In this document: positions 34,209 through 43,970 of the stretch, piece by piece
Numbering within the stretch: the stretch's first letter is position 1
Layout of the letters: each line of letters opens with the position of its first letter
DNA from: Iodobacter arcticus
GTDB taxonomy: Bacteria > Pseudomonadota > Gammaproteobacteria > Burkholderiales > Chitinibacteraceae
Length of the DNA stretch: 64,000 bases
Direction: 5' to 3'
NCBI RefSeq assembly: GCF_042664895.1
Contig: NZ_JBHTBQ010000031.1
Coordinates: 13,479 to 77,478 of the forward strand
The notes under the pieces: generated by a model
The model's input: only the letters and a program-made list of their open reading frames with translations
What the model was told of the DNA's origin: nothing
Database searches by the model: none
Made by a program: the position numbers and the translations under genes

Positions 34209-35354
34209 TCAGCCTATTTGCAAAGCGGCATAGAGTAAAAATCGCTCGTCCGTTTTGTTGAGATTCAGGCCGGTAATGGCCTCAATCCGGCTTAGGCGGT
34301 AATCCAGCGTGTTGCGATGAATATGCAAAAACTGCGCTGTTTCTACGGGGCGGGTATCGCAGGCAAACCATGCCTGCAATGTTTTACGCAGCTGGCCATT
34401 GCTATCTTGGCGCTCAAGGTTTTTAAGCGGGATACGCAGCTGCGCGGCTTGCCAGCCTGAATTTAACCCGGCCAGCAGCACCGGTAAGCTTAAATCCTGA
34501 TAAAAAAAGCAGGCCTGCTCCGGCTTGCGTGTTTTGCCTATTTGCAAAGTGGTGATCGCGCTTTGATAAGACAGGGCCACGGCATTGGCGGCGCTAAAAT
34601 ATTGCCCTAGCGCAATGCGTACCCCTAGCCTACTTTTGCTGGCGACCCGTGTAAGTAAATCGTGTACGCGCAGCCGGTGCTCTTGCGGATTCCAGCGGCC
34701 TTGATGATCTAGCGCTGGTTTGAGCACTACTAATTCGGTTAAAGAAACGGTGGCAACCAAGTTATCGCGCTCTGGCGTGCTCAGCAGGGTTTGCAGCTCT
34801 TGTAACTCAGCCAATGCCGCATCAATACCCAGCGTGCCGCTGTCTACTTCAATCACCGCCACCACGCGCGGGCGCTGGATATCTACGCCCAACTTCTGCG
34901 CCCAAGCTTCCAGGTCTGAATGCGGCGCGGCTTCGCCTTTGATTAGCTGCAAAACCAGCTCTTCGCGGTAGCGGGTGTCACGCCCTAGTGCCTGAATCAG
35001 CCTTGCTTGCTCTAAGCTCATTTCAGCCGTCATCCGCACCAGCTCGCCATAGTGGCGCACCGCATCGGGCTGGCCGGTGATACCGACCACGCCCACAATT
35101 TGCCCAGCAAGGCGCAAAGGTAAATTCACCCCGGGACGCACGCCATGCAACTGCTGCGCCATTGCATCGTCAATTTCTACCGTGCGCTGCTGAGATAACA
35201 CCAGCAAAGCGCCTTCATGCTGCTCGCCCAGCCGCTCTGCATCGCCACTGCCAATCATCGTGCCCGAGGCATCGATTACATTTACGTTGCTACCGATAAT
35301 CGCCATGGTGCGATTGACGATTTCTTGCGCAAGAGCGGCATTGAGTAGAGACAT
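34209..35354 (-). CDS. cdaR: CdaR family transcriptional regulator (sugar diacid / glycerate)
   Basis: Activator of the CdaR family that controls sugar-diacid and glycerate genes. It has an N-terminal sugar-diacid recognition domain (about 1-135, LAQEIVNRTMAIIGSNVNVI), a middle GGDEF-like segment and a C-terminal PucR-type helix-turn-helix (HIHRNTLDYRLSRIEAITG, about 350-368). Its 381 residues match the E. coli protein. ATG 35354 gives MSLLNAALAQEIVNRTM; the frame extends 13 codons upstream without similarity. It is transcribed toward the permease and kinase genes, which it probably activates. Confidence 0.92.
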   Translation of the reverse strand: MSLLNAALAQEIVNRTMAIIGSNVNVIDASGTMIGSGDAERLGEQHEGALLVLSQQRTVEIDDAMAQQLHGVRPGVNLPLRLAGQIVGVVGITGQPDAVRHYGELVRMTAEMSLEQARLIQALGRDTRYREELVLQLIKGEAAPHSDLEAWAQKLGVDIQRPRVVAVIEVDSGTLGIDAALAELQELQTLLSTPERDNLVATVSLTELVVLKPALDHQGRWNPQEHRLRVHDLLTRVASKSRLGVRIALGQYFSAANAVALSYQSAITTLQIGKTRKPEQACFFYQDLSLPVLLAGLNSGWQAAQLRIPLKNLERQDSNGQLRKTLQAWFACDTRPVETAQFLHIHRNTLDYRLSRIEAITGLNLNKTDERFLLYAALQIG

Positions 35355-35376
35355 AGAGGGCCTAGAGGTAAGGGGT

Positions 35377-35595
35377 TTACACGGTGATGCCAAATAAATC
35401 TTTCATGGCGCTTTGTCCTGCACGGCTGATTTGCAGGCGGCGGCTATCTAAATCTTGTTCTACCCAGCCGCGTTTTTTTGCCAACTGCAGATTATCGCCT
35501 GCGCGTGGCAGCGGTGACGCGGGATTATGGCTTGAGTGCGCGCGATCAGGCCAGCTTGATCTTGCACGGCTGAATGGAGGTGTTTTGTCGTGAAA
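35377..35595 (-). pseudogene. Possible remnant of a winged-helix (ArsR-like) regulator
   Basis: Minus-strand codons read ...NLQLAKKRGWVEQDLDSRR and LQISRAGQSAMKDLFGITV, then stop. This looks like the C-terminal end of a winged-helix regulator, with the GW...SR.L.IS.AG pattern of ArsR-type proteins. Upstream, a plausible sequence (QDQAGLIARTQA) continues in another frame, as after a frameshift, and no intact start is present. The rest of the 335-base gap between cdaR and macA holds the inverted repeat at 35584-35626. Identification is tentative. Confidence 0.3.
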
Positions 35596-35626
35596 GTATG
35601 TAGCCGTGCTACTTTTTTACGACAAA
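35584..35626. promoter_or_regulatory. Inverted repeat upstream of macA, possible operator
   Basis: TTTGTCGTGAAAGTA is nearly complementary to TACTTTTTTACGACAAA, with an 11-base centre. It lies 64 bases before the macA ATG and next to the regulator remnant, so it may be an old operator. Confidence 0.35.
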
Positions 35627-35689
35627 GAATGATTGCATCGAATGTTATGCTTGCCGTCTTGTTTTATCTACTTGCTGGAAGAAAACGCG

Positions 35690-36841
35690 ATGGCTTGGAA
35701 GTTTAAACGTTGGTCTTGGTTGCGGATTGCAATGGTTTTGCTGCTGCTGGCTTTGCTGGGCTGGGGAGTAAAAGCGATTTTCTTTCCAAGTAAGGCCGCT
35801 CCTCAGTACACCACGGCGAAGGTTGCAAAAGCTGATTTAGAAAGCGCGGTGCTGGCGACGGGCACTTTGCAGGCTTTTCGTAAAGTGGACGTGGGTGCGC
35901 AGGTTTCCGGACAGTTGCAAAAGCTGGACGTTGAGCTGGGGGACAGGGTAAAGAAAGGTCAACTGCTGGCAACGATTGATCCAGAGCTGGCGCAAAACGA
36001 AGCGCTCAATGCAGAGGCTTCTTTGGAAGGATTGCTCGCGCAGAGGCAATCGACGCTGCTGCAATTAGAGCAGGCCAAAATAGATTTGGCCCGCCAGCAC
36101 GCCATGCTGAGCCGAGAAGCCACATCCAAGCAGGCGGTAGAAGATGCGAGCTTAAAGCAAAGAACGCTGCAATCAGATTTGGCACAGCGCGATGCCGATA
36201 TCAAAAAAGCCAAGCTCACGCTTGATTCATTTAAAACCCGCCTTGGTTACACCCGTATTCTTGCTCCGATTGATGGCGAAGTAGCGGCGATTACTACGCT
36301 AGAGGGCCAGACCGTGATTGCGGCCCAGCAAGCGCCTAATCTTTTAACCTTGGCCGATTTAGACACCATTACCGTTAAAGCACAGATTTCTGAGGCGGAT
36401 GTGATGAAAGTCCACGCCGGCCAAGCGGTGTATTTCACCACCTTGGGGCAGCCGGATAAGCGTTATTACGGAAAGCTGCGTGCGATTCAGCCAACCCCAG
36501 AGAAAGTAAATAATGCGATTTTTTATAATGCTCTGTTTGAAGTGCCCAATCCAACGCACGCGCTACGTCAGGATATGACGGCGCAGGTGGCGATTGTGCT
36601 GGAGCACGCAAAAAGTGTTTTAAGTATTCCCACCATTGCCTTAGGGGCCAAGGCTAAAGATGGCCGCTATACCGTGCGGGTGGTGGGTGTGGATGGCATT
36701 GCGGTCGATAGACAGGTCAAAACTGGCCTAAACAATAATGTGCAGGTGCAAGTGCTCGATGGCTTAAAAGAAGGCGATCTGGTGGTTACAGGCGATGCGG
36801 CCTTGGGCAAATCAGAAGCGTCTGTAACAGTTGGAGGCTAG
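35690..36841 (+). CDS. macA: Periplasmic adaptor MacA of a MacAB-type exporter
   Basis: Membrane-fusion protein linking the MacB ABC transporter to an outer-membrane factor. It has an N-terminal membrane anchor (about residues 11-30), a biotinyl-lipoyl-like half (ATGTLQAFRKVDVGAQVSGQ), a long alpha hairpin (about 95-180), then GYTRILAPIDGEVAAI and a beta-barrel domain. The 383-residue protein starts at ATG 35690, with GGAAG nine bases upstream; the open frame further up is not MacA-like. It is two bases from macB. Confidence 0.92.
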   Translation: MAWKFKRWSWLRIAMVLLLLALLGWGVKAIFFPSKAAPQYTTAKVAKADLESAVLATGTLQAFRKVDVGAQVSGQLQKLDVELGDRVKKGQLLATIDPELAQNEALNAEASLEGLLAQRQSTLLQLEQAKIDLARQHAMLSREATSKQAVEDASLKQRTLQSDLAQRDADIKKAKLTLDSFKTRLGYTRILAPIDGEVAAITTLEGQTVIAAQQAPNLLTLADLDTITVKAQISEADVMKVHAGQAVYFTTLGQPDKRYYGKLRAIQPTPEKVNNAIFYNALFEVPNPTHALRQDMTAQVAIVLEHAKSVLSIPTIALGAKAKDGRYTVRVVGVDGIAVDRQVKTGLNNNVQVQVLDGLKEGDLVVTGDAALGKSEASVTVGG

Positions 36842-36843
36842 CC

Positions 36844-38796
36844 GTGCGTAAGCCTCTTTTAGAGCTCGCCAATATTGTGCGCAGCTTTCCGGCTGGTGAT
36901 GATGTGGCCGTGGTGCTGGATCAGGTGAATCTGTGTATTCATGCCGGTGAAATGGTGGCGATTGTGGGCGCTTCCGGCTCGGGAAAATCCACCTTAATGA
37001 ATATCTTAGGCTGCTTGGATAAGCCGACTTCGGGCACTTATCTGGTGAATGGCCGTGATGTATCTGGCCTTGATAGTGACGAGCTGGCAGGGCTGCGGCG
37101 GGATCGTTTTGGTTTTATTTTTCAGCGCTACCATTTATTGCCGCATTTATCGGCGCAAGGCAATGTGGAAATGCCCGCGGTTTATTCGGGGCTGGCTAAG
37201 GATGCGCGGCAGGATAGAGCCAAAGCGTTGCTTAGCCGCCTTGGTTTGAGCGATAAATTTGAGCACCGCCCCAGCCAGCTGTCCGGTGGTCAGCAGCAGC
37301 GGGTAAGTATTGCCCGCGCTTTGATGAATGGCGGCGAAGTGATTCTGGCCGACGAGCCAACCGGCGCGCTCGATAGCCATAGCGGCGAAGAAGTGATGAA
37401 TATCCTGCGCGAGCTGCACGCGCAGGGCCACACCGTGATTATTGTTACCCACGATCATAAAGTAGCCGATTGCGCCGAGCGCATTGTAGAGATTAGCGAT
37501 GGCCGCATTATTAGCGATCGCAGTAAGCCGGTTGAAGTATTGGTGGAAGGCAAAATTGCGCCGCACGGGCGGGAAGTTAAGTCACTGCGAGTGATCTTTG
37601 ATCGCTTCGGTGCCGCTTTAAATATGGCTTGGCGGGCAATGTCGGCAAACCGGATGCGTACCTTGCTTACTATGCTGGGCGTGGTGATTGGCATTACTTC
37701 TGTGGTGTCGATTGTGGCGATTGGCGAGGGGGCTAAGCGCAAGATTCTGCAAAATATTGGTGAAATTGGCAGCAATACGATGAATATTTTCCCCGGTAAA
37801 GACTGGGGAGACGATAGGGCGGGCAGTTTGCGCTCCTTGCTGCCGGGGGATATTACCGCGTTGCAAGCCATGCCTTTTATTGATAGCGTAACCCCAAGCA
37901 CCAGTGCCAGTTTGCGCTTGCGCCATCGCGCCTTGGATATCGGGGCCAGCGTGAGTGGGGTGGGCGAGTATTATTTTCGGGTCAGTGGCTTGAAGCCTGC
38001 GCTGGGGCGGTTTTTTAATAGTGAGGATGTGGCCGCCCAATCGCAGCTGGTGGTGATCGATCACAATACCCAGCGTAAATTATTCCCCAATGCGGCAGAC
38101 CCGCTGGGGCAGGTGATTTTAGTGGGAAATCTACCGGCCACCGTGATTGGTGTGGCGGCAGAAAATAAGAGTGGCTTTGGCGGCGGCGGGCAATCTTTGC
38201 AAGTCTGGCTGCCATTTACCACTACGGCTAATCGCCTGTTTGGCCAGCAATATTTTAACAATATCACCGTGCGGGTAAAGGACGGCCAATCGTCTGCCGC
38301 CGCCGAGCAGAGCATAGAAAAGCTGCTCACTTTGCGTCATGGCAGCAAGGATTTCTTTATCTACAACATGGATAGCATCGTTAAAAAAATCGAGCAAACC
38401 AGCCAGATGCTGGCGCTGTTGCTATCGATGATTGCGCTGATTTCCCTTGTGGTGGGCGGGATTGGCGTGATGAATATTATGTTGGTGTCGGTTACTGAGC
38501 GAACGCGTGAAATTGGCATTCGTATGGCGGTGGGTGCGCGGCAAAGTGATGTGATGCAGCAGTTTCTGACTGAATCTGTGCTGGTTTGCTTGATTGGCGG
38601 CGTGATTGGCGTGCTGCTCTCCTTGGGTATTGGCGCTTTAGTGCAGTTTTTTGTGCCCGATTGGCAAATGATTTTCTCTCTAGGATCCTTTATCGCCGCC
38701 TTTATCTGCTCGACCCTGATTGGTGTGTTCTTTGGCTTTTTGCCCGCCCGCAATGCTGCGCGTTTAGACCCGATTGAAGCCTTGGCGCGAGAATAA
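36844..38796 (+). CDS. macB: MacB-type ABC transporter (ATPase and permease)
   Basis: Fused exporter subunit that drives efflux of macrolides, lipopeptides or enterotoxin-like substrates through MacA and an outer-membrane channel. The N-terminal ATPase (about 1-230) has Walker A GASGSGKSTLM, signature LSGGQQQRVSIAR, Walker B VILADEPTGALD and the switch VTHD. The permease part has one helix near 270, a large periplasmic domain (about 300-520) and three C-terminal helices with the FtsX-type end PARNAARLDPIEALARE. Length 650 matches the family. Start GTG 36844. Confidence 0.95.
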   Translation: MRKPLLELANIVRSFPAGDDVAVVLDQVNLCIHAGEMVAIVGASGSGKSTLMNILGCLDKPTSGTYLVNGRDVSGLDSDELAGLRRDRFGFIFQRYHLLPHLSAQGNVEMPAVYSGLAKDARQDRAKALLSRLGLSDKFEHRPSQLSGGQQQRVSIARALMNGGEVILADEPTGALDSHSGEEVMNILRELHAQGHTVIIVTHDHKVADCAERIVEISDGRIISDRSKPVEVLVEGKIAPHGREVKSLRVIFDRFGAALNMAWRAMSANRMRTLLTMLGVVIGITSVVSIVAIGEGAKRKILQNIGEIGSNTMNIFPGKDWGDDRAGSLRSLLPGDITALQAMPFIDSVTPSTSASLRLRHRALDIGASVSGVGEYYFRVSGLKPALGRFFNSEDVAAQSQLVVIDHNTQRKLFPNAADPLGQVILVGNLPATVIGVAAENKSGFGGGGQSLQVWLPFTTTANRLFGQQYFNNITVRVKDGQSSAAAEQSIEKLLTLRHGSKDFFIYNMDSIVKKIEQTSQMLALLLSMIALISLVVGGIGVMNIMLVSVTERTREIGIRMAVGARQSDVMQQFLTESVLVCLIGGVIGVLLSLGIGALVQFFVPDWQMIFSLGSFIAAFICSTLIGVFFGFLPARNAARLDPIEALARE

Positions 38797-38798
38797 AA

Positions 38799-40163
38799 AT
38801 GAAAAGTAAATTAATCCTATCTGCTATGTTTTCAACGGTTTTTCTAAGCGCTTGTGGCTCCTTGCTGAGTCCCAGCCCCAATGCACCTTTACCCGCCGTG
38901 CCAGCCCAATGGGCTGAGCAAAATCAGTCGGCTAGCGTGCATCAGGGCGCGTGGTGGCTGGCGTTTCATGATGCAGCGCTGACTCAACTAATCGACGATG
39001 CTTTGCAAAGCAATGCTGATTTATCTGTGGCTGCCATCAGGCTACGCCGTGCGCATCTTAGAGAGGGAGTCAGCGAACACGCGGCTTTGCCGGTCTTGGG
39101 TGGCGTTGGCGGGGCGAGTGTGAATCGCAGCTTTGATCCGGTGGTTAATCGCCAGAGCTACAACCTATCGGCCACGGCCAGCTATGAGTTTGATCTGTGG
39201 GGGCGTTTGGCGAGTGACAGAGCGGCTGCCAGAGAAGAGCGGATTGCTACTGAGGCCGACAGGCAGGCGCTTAAATTATCGATCTCTACATCGGTAGCGA
39301 GCCAATATTGGACGATCGCTTTATTGGATCAGAAGCTCGCGGCTAGCACACTTAATTTGCAGCAGCTAAGGCAGGTGTTGGCGATTGCTCAGGCTAAAAA
39401 TCAGGCCGGGGCATTGGCAAAAAGTGAAGCGCTGAGTGCCGAGCAAAGCTTGCTGAGTGAAGAAGCGAATCACACTCAGCTTTTGCAGCAAAGGAAAGCT
39501 GCATTCTATAGCCTGAGTTTATTGTTTGATCGGCCACCGCAGAGCTTTACCTTGGCAGGGGCCAGCTTGCCACAGGGCGATTTACCAGCGATTGCGGCAG
39601 GTTTACCCAGCGAAGTGCTCGGCCGCCGCCCCGATTTGCAAGCGATGGAGGCCAGATTAAGGGCGAGCTTGGCGCAAATTGATGTGGCTAGAGCGGCGTT
39701 TTACCCCAGCTTTTCGCTCACCACCAGCCTAGGTAGCAGCAGCTCGGCCTTAGCCGAGCTATTTCAGAACCCAATCGCATCTGCTGGGCTGAATTTGGCG
39801 CTGCCTTTTTTAGATTGGGAAAAGCATCAGCTGAATCTGGATATTAGCCGCACACAGTATGAAGAATCGCTCACTACCTTTAGGCAGGGTCTTTATAAAG
39901 CGTTGGCCGAAACCGAACAGGCGCTGGATGCCAAAGTCCGCCTCGGTGAGCAAAATCAGCAGTTGGCTCAATCATTGCAATTGGCGGCGAAGCTGGATGG
40001 TATCGCCCAAGCTCGTTTTGAGGCTGGGGCCACAGATATTCAGCCTTGGCTAGACGCCGCTGCTCGTCGCCGTAGCGCCCAAACTAGTCTGCTACAAAAT
40101 AATTTCGATCAGGCGAGTAATTTGCTGGCGATTTATAAGGCTTTGGGTGGGGCGGTGGAGTAG
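38799..40163 (+). CDS. NodT family outer-membrane efflux lipoprotein
   Basis: TolC-like outer-membrane factor that completes the MacAB exporter. A lipoprotein signal ends in LSAC (Cys about 19). Two OEP repeats follow, each with long helices and strands; SVAAIRLRRAHLREGVSEHA and LGRRPDLQAMEARLRASLAQIDVARAAFYPSFS are the conserved cores. It has 454 residues. It starts two bases after macB and stops at 40163, and a composite repeat begins on the next base. Confidence 0.93.
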   Translation: MKSKLILSAMFSTVFLSACGSLLSPSPNAPLPAVPAQWAEQNQSASVHQGAWWLAFHDAALTQLIDDALQSNADLSVAAIRLRRAHLREGVSEHAALPVLGGVGGASVNRSFDPVVNRQSYNLSATASYEFDLWGRLASDRAAAREERIATEADRQALKLSISTSVASQYWTIALLDQKLAASTLNLQQLRQVLAIAQAKNQAGALAKSEALSAEQSLLSEEANHTQLLQQRKAAFYSLSLLFDRPPQSFTLAGASLPQGDLPAIAAGLPSEVLGRRPDLQAMEARLRASLAQIDVARAAFYPSFSLTTSLGSSSSALAELFQNPIASAGLNLALPFLDWEKHQLNLDISRTQYEESLTTFRQGLYKALAETEQALDAKVRLGEQNQQLAQSLQLAAKLDGIAQARFEAGATDIQPWLDAAARRRSAQTSLLQNNFDQASNLLAIYKALGGAVE

Positions 40164-40376
40164 CAATCCTATCAACTTAAGTAAAACCAAAGGGAAATGA
40201 TGCTTTTGTAGGTTGGGTTAGCGGGGGTGTTCGCCGATTTTGGGCGGGCAACCCTGCGTAATCCAACACTTAGGTGCCAAAGAATGTTGGGTTACGCGAT
40301 ATATCGCTGAACGAGGTAAACCTCGCACGCAGACTGCTAACCCAACCTACGAATTCACCTTAAGTTGATAAGATTG
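40164..40376. repeat. Nested inverted-repeat element, copy 2 of the GTAGGTTGGGTTAGC family
   Basis: About 213 bp. The outer ends CAATCCTATCAACTTAAGT and its complement near 40357-40376 pair with about two changes. The inner 40208-40350 begins GTAGGTTGGGTTAGC, ends GCTAACCCAACCTAC, and shares its centre and right half with 30552-30692. It starts on the base after the NodT stop codon. Confidence 0.7.
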
Positions 40377-40402
40377 GGTTATAGGGGAGAGTTCTTTTAG
40401 CA

Positions 40403-42106
40403 TTAAACCAAATGAAATTGCTGCATTTCTACAGAGAGTGCTTTGGATAGCTCTCGCAGGCGGCGGGCGTTGCCAGCTGCTTTTTCTACTGCACTGCTGC
40501 TGGCAGAGGCGAGCTGTGAAACGCGGTCGATATTATCGACCACCTTATTTGCCTCTTGTGATTGCCGGTGCAGCGAACTGCTGATATCACTGATCACATC
40601 TCCCATTGCTCCTGCATCGATACGTATGGTTTCAATGGCTGTGCCTGCGCGGCTGGCTAGCTCAACGCCTATTTCTACTTTGTTCACGCCATTATTCATA
40701 TGTACTGCCGTGTATTCGGTGCCTTCCTGAATTTTGCGCACCTTTTCGGTAATTTCTTGGGTGGAGCTGGCGGTACGCTCAGCGAGTTTTCGCACCTCAT
40801 CGGCGACGACGGCAAAGCCTCGCCCTTGTTCGCCAGCCCTTGCTGCCTCGATGGCGGCATTTAAGGCGAGCAAATTGGTTTGATCGGCAATGTCTCTGAT
40901 GACTTGCACAATCACAGAGATTTGCTGGGCATGGCCAGTGAGCATCGCTACGCTGCCAGAGGCTTCCTGCACGGTGGCGGCGATGGTTTTGATGCTGTCT
41001 ACCGTTTCACGGATAACCTGATCGCCACGAGTCAGGGTATGGCTAGAAGACTTGGTCATATCGCTGGCATTGTTGGCGCTGCTTGATATTTGATTAATGC
41101 TGGCCACGAGCTGCTGTACGGTTTCACGCATGGCGAGCATCGAGTCGGATTGATTTTTAACCAAATCTTCGGCTTCATCGGAAGCATTGCCAATCGCATC
41201 TGCGCCCCGTTCTATTTCCTGGGCGGCATGTGAAACTTGTTGCATGATGCGGCTAAGTTTGATTTGCATATCGCCCATCAGCGCCAGAAAACTATCGGGA
41301 ATACGGCCGCTCATTTCTATGCGATGAGCAAAATCTCCGGCAGCCATATAGGAAATATGTTGTCTGGCTTCTTCTACTGTGCCGCCTATCGTATTGCGCA
41401 AGGCTACAAAGGTGCGCCACAGCATAAACAGAGTGGCCAGGCCGACTAAAATAAAGGTGATTTTGGCGATGCTCGCTAGCTGATTGGCATCAAGCACAGC
41501 TTTTTCGGTACGTGCCTCAAGCAGGGTATAAAACTCATCAATGGGCTGCATGATTTTGGCTTTATTGGTGTGGTAGGTCTTGTCGTGCATCATGGCCCGC
41601 GCCTTGGCGTAGCCTTCTTCAGAGCCTTCCCCTGTTTTTTTGACTAAGCCCATCGCTTCTACTTCGGTATTCACTAGGCCATCGGAGTTTTTCTTGGCTT
41701 CAGTGAGCTTGCCAAACTCCTCATCGGTAAAGCCCAGCTCTTTCATCATTTCTAATAGAGGGCGTTTTACGGCGGAGTCTGCTCTTGGTGCGGTCCCTGT
41801 GGCGGCTACAAAGTCCCAGTAGATACGGTTGTAGTTTCCTGGTCGTGCTTTTTCGCCATTACGAATCGCCAAAATATCCATATATTGCTTTTCATAAGCA
41901 GGATCGCGCGACACTACATAGGTGCGGGCCAAGCGGGTTAAATCGTCGGAAGATTGGCGCAGCTCATCGGCGAGCAAATAGGACTGATAGCGCTGCAAAT
42001 TAGCTTCATCCACCCTGAGATGCAGGCTGACATACACGGCAAATAAGATAACTAGCGTGATCAAACAGCCGATAGACGCCATCAGGTTTTTTTGGAAGGA
42101 AGACAT
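40403..42106 (-). CDS. Methyl-accepting chemotaxis protein
   Basis: Transmembrane chemoreceptor of 567 residues. It has a membrane helix near 9-30, a periplasmic sensing region of about 175 residues with no motif I recognise (DELRQSSDDLTRLARTYVV), a second helix near 213-232, a HAMP domain, then the MA signalling domain. The signalling tip IADQTNLLALNAAIEAARAGE and the FAVVADEVRKLAERTA stretch are intact. There is no C-terminal CheR-binding pentapeptide; it ends MQQFHLV. The ligand is unknown. GGTGG precedes the ATG. Confidence 0.95.
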   Translation of the reverse strand: MSSFQKNLMASIGCLITLVILFAVYVSLHLRVDEANLQRYQSYLLADELRQSSDDLTRLARTYVVSRDPAYEKQYMDILAIRNGEKARPGNYNRIYWDFVAATGTAPRADSAVKRPLLEMMKELGFTDEEFGKLTEAKKNSDGLVNTEVEAMGLVKKTGEGSEEGYAKARAMMHDKTYHTNKAKIMQPIDEFYTLLEARTEKAVLDANQLASIAKITFILVGLATLFMLWRTFVALRNTIGGTVEEARQHISYMAAGDFAHRIEMSGRIPDSFLALMGDMQIKLSRIMQQVSHAAQEIERGADAIGNASDEAEDLVKNQSDSMLAMRETVQQLVASINQISSSANNASDMTKSSSHTLTRGDQVIRETVDSIKTIAATVQEASGSVAMLTGHAQQISVIVQVIRDIADQTNLLALNAAIEAARAGEQGRGFAVVADEVRKLAERTASSTQEITEKVRKIQEGTEYTAVHMNNGVNKVEIGVELASRAGTAIETIRIDAGAMGDVISDISSSLHRQSQEANKVVDNIDRVSQLASASSSAVEKAAGNARRLRELSKALSVEMQQFHLV

Positions 42107-42542
42107 TGCACACCACCATTGTGATTACTGTTCATATTTACTATGGATGAGCAGGCGTCACAAAGATGCCAAGCATCTATCTTTGCTGACAGTAGGTCAA
42201 TAAACGGTGGCTTAGAAGTGGATTATTTTTTGTAGGAAGCTGTGTTTGTTTGCAGTAATGCCGCATCAATACGCTGTATTTTTTACTTACACGGAGTTTT
42301 ATGTGTAAGCAGAGTTTGACTTTTACAGCGGGTGCATCGCCCTGTCTTGAAAAAAACTAGCTAAGGTAGGGGGAGTTTTGCTATAGATGGGCTGGTTTTT
42401 TCTGAAAATAGAGTGTTGCTAGGTGTTTTAGTGAGGGACTTGGCCCGAGCGCTGATTAAAACGCTTTCTAACTTTATTGGTGGGTGATGAAATCTTACGT
42501 TAAACCACGCTATACCTTCATAGCATGGCTTAAGCGTAAATC
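42107..42542. other. Intergenic region without a recognisable gene
   Basis: 436 bases, upstream of the chemoreceptor and downstream of the flavoprotein. A CTTACAC/GTGTAAG stem with a 10-base loop lies at 42286-42309. I found no sigma-28 box for the chemoreceptor here. A minus-strand frame of 66 codons is not supported. Confidence 0.5.
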
Positions 42543-43772
42543 TTAGCGCACGTTTAACCACTCTAAAGCGCCTAAACCAGCTTGCCTACCGCTGGCAAGA
42601 CAGGCGGTAATAAGATAACCCCCGGTTGGCGCTTCCCAATCCAGCATTTCACCTGCGCAAAATACACCGGGGATTTTTTCCAGCATCAGTGCTGGGCTCA
42701 TTGCCTCAAAGCACACGCCGCCTGCGCTGCTGATGGCTTCATCTATTGGGCGTGCGGCGAGTAGTTTGAGTGGCAGGCCTTTAATGGCTGCGGCAAGCTT
42801 ATTCATATCGTTAAAATCATTCCGTGAAATTTCTTCACGCAGCAGGCCCGCTTTCACACCCTCAATGCCTAATTTGCGGCGCAAATGGCTGGCCATGGAG
42901 TCGGCTCCGCGTGGGCGTTTTAGGTCTTCTAAAACACGTTCTAGTGATTTGCCTGGGGCCAGATCCAGCAGAATATCGGCACTGCCATTGGCTTTGATTT
43001 CATCACGGATGGCAGCTGAAAAAGTGTAAATCAAGCTGCCTTCCACGCCGCCCTTAGTCAGCACAAATTCACCTTGTTTACGCACGCCTTTAAATTCAAT
43101 GGCCACGGCTTTCAGTGGTGAGCCGGCAAAGCGCTCGCTTAGGTGATCGCTCCAGCCAATATCAAAGCCGCAATTAGCAGCGCTTAAAGGCTCGATGACG
43201 ACGCCCTTTTCTGCCAGCAGTGGTTGCCACAGGCCATCAGACCCTAGCTTGGCCCAGCTTGCGCCACCCAAAGCCAGAATGGTGGCGTTGCTGCTGTGGC
43301 TGATTTCGCCATCTGGCGTTGCAAAGCGCATTTGCCCGGCTTTATTCCAGCCCAGCCAGCGATGGCGTACATGAATGCGCACGCCGCTGCTACGTAATCT
43401 GGAAATCCACGCGCGTAATAGGGGGGCTGCTTTCATTTCTTTTGGAAACACCCGGCCTGAGCTGCCTACAAAGGTTTCAACACCCAGCCCATGCACCCAT
43501 TCTTGCAAGGCTTCGTTACCAAAGGCTGCCAGTAAAGGCTGCAACTCGCTACTGCGCTTGCCATAGCGCGCTAAAAATGGCGCGGCAGCTTCGGAGTGAG
43601 TGATATTCAAGCCGCCCACACCGGCTAGTAAAAATTTACGTCCTACCGATGGCATCGCATCAAAAAGATCTACGTCTACCCCGCCTTGGTTAAGAATCTC
43701 GGCGGCCATCAGGCCTGCAGGGCCACCACCAATAATGGCGACAGATTTGCGGGGAGTAGAAATAGTGGTCAT
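42543..43772 (-). CDS. HI0933-like NAD(P)/FAD-dependent oxidoreductase
   Basis: Flavoprotein of the HI0933/YhiN family (the subset often called TIGR03862), of unsettled function. The dinucleotide-binding motif VAIIGGGPAGLMAAEIL begins near residue 10. SVGRKFLLAGVGGLNITHSE is the family signature, and the C-terminal FAD site is GVFCAGEMLDWEAPTGGY. The ATG at 43772 gives MTTISTPRKSVAIIGGG and 409 residues; the frame runs nine codons further up. It stands alone. Confidence 0.9.
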   Translation of the reverse strand: MTTISTPRKSVAIIGGGPAGLMAAEILNQGGVDVDLFDAMPSVGRKFLLAGVGGLNITHSEAAAPFLARYGKRSSELQPLLAAFGNEALQEWVHGLGVETFVGSSGRVFPKEMKAAPLLRAWISRLRSSGVRIHVRHRWLGWNKAGQMRFATPDGEISHSSNATILALGGASWAKLGSDGLWQPLLAEKGVVIEPLSAANCGFDIGWSDHLSERFAGSPLKAVAIEFKGVRKQGEFVLTKGGVEGSLIYTFSAAIRDEIKANGSADILLDLAPGKSLERVLEDLKRPRGADSMASHLRRKLGIEGVKAGLLREEISRNDFNDMNKLAAAIKGLPLKLLAARPIDEAISSAGGVCFEAMSPALMLEKIPGVFCAGEMLDWEAPTGGYLITACLASGRQAGLGALEWLNVR

Positions 43773-43970
43773 GGCGAGCCTTACGGTAAAAGCGCCCAAA
43801 GATTAAGGGCGGGCAGAGCGGAGTAGGGAGAGCGATACAGATGTTTAAAAGCGATTGCTTCAGACTTATTGCATTGCATGAATTTGCTGCATTTTAGCAG
43901 ATTAGCGCTGTGTATATGGCGGGTATAGTGAGTATTGCGTGTTGCGGCAGGGCTGGCTTAGGCTTGTGAA

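Noticed and set aside
42361..42561. Minus-strand 66-codon frame
   Set aside because: Overlaps the end of the flavoprotein gene and shows no protein-like pattern.
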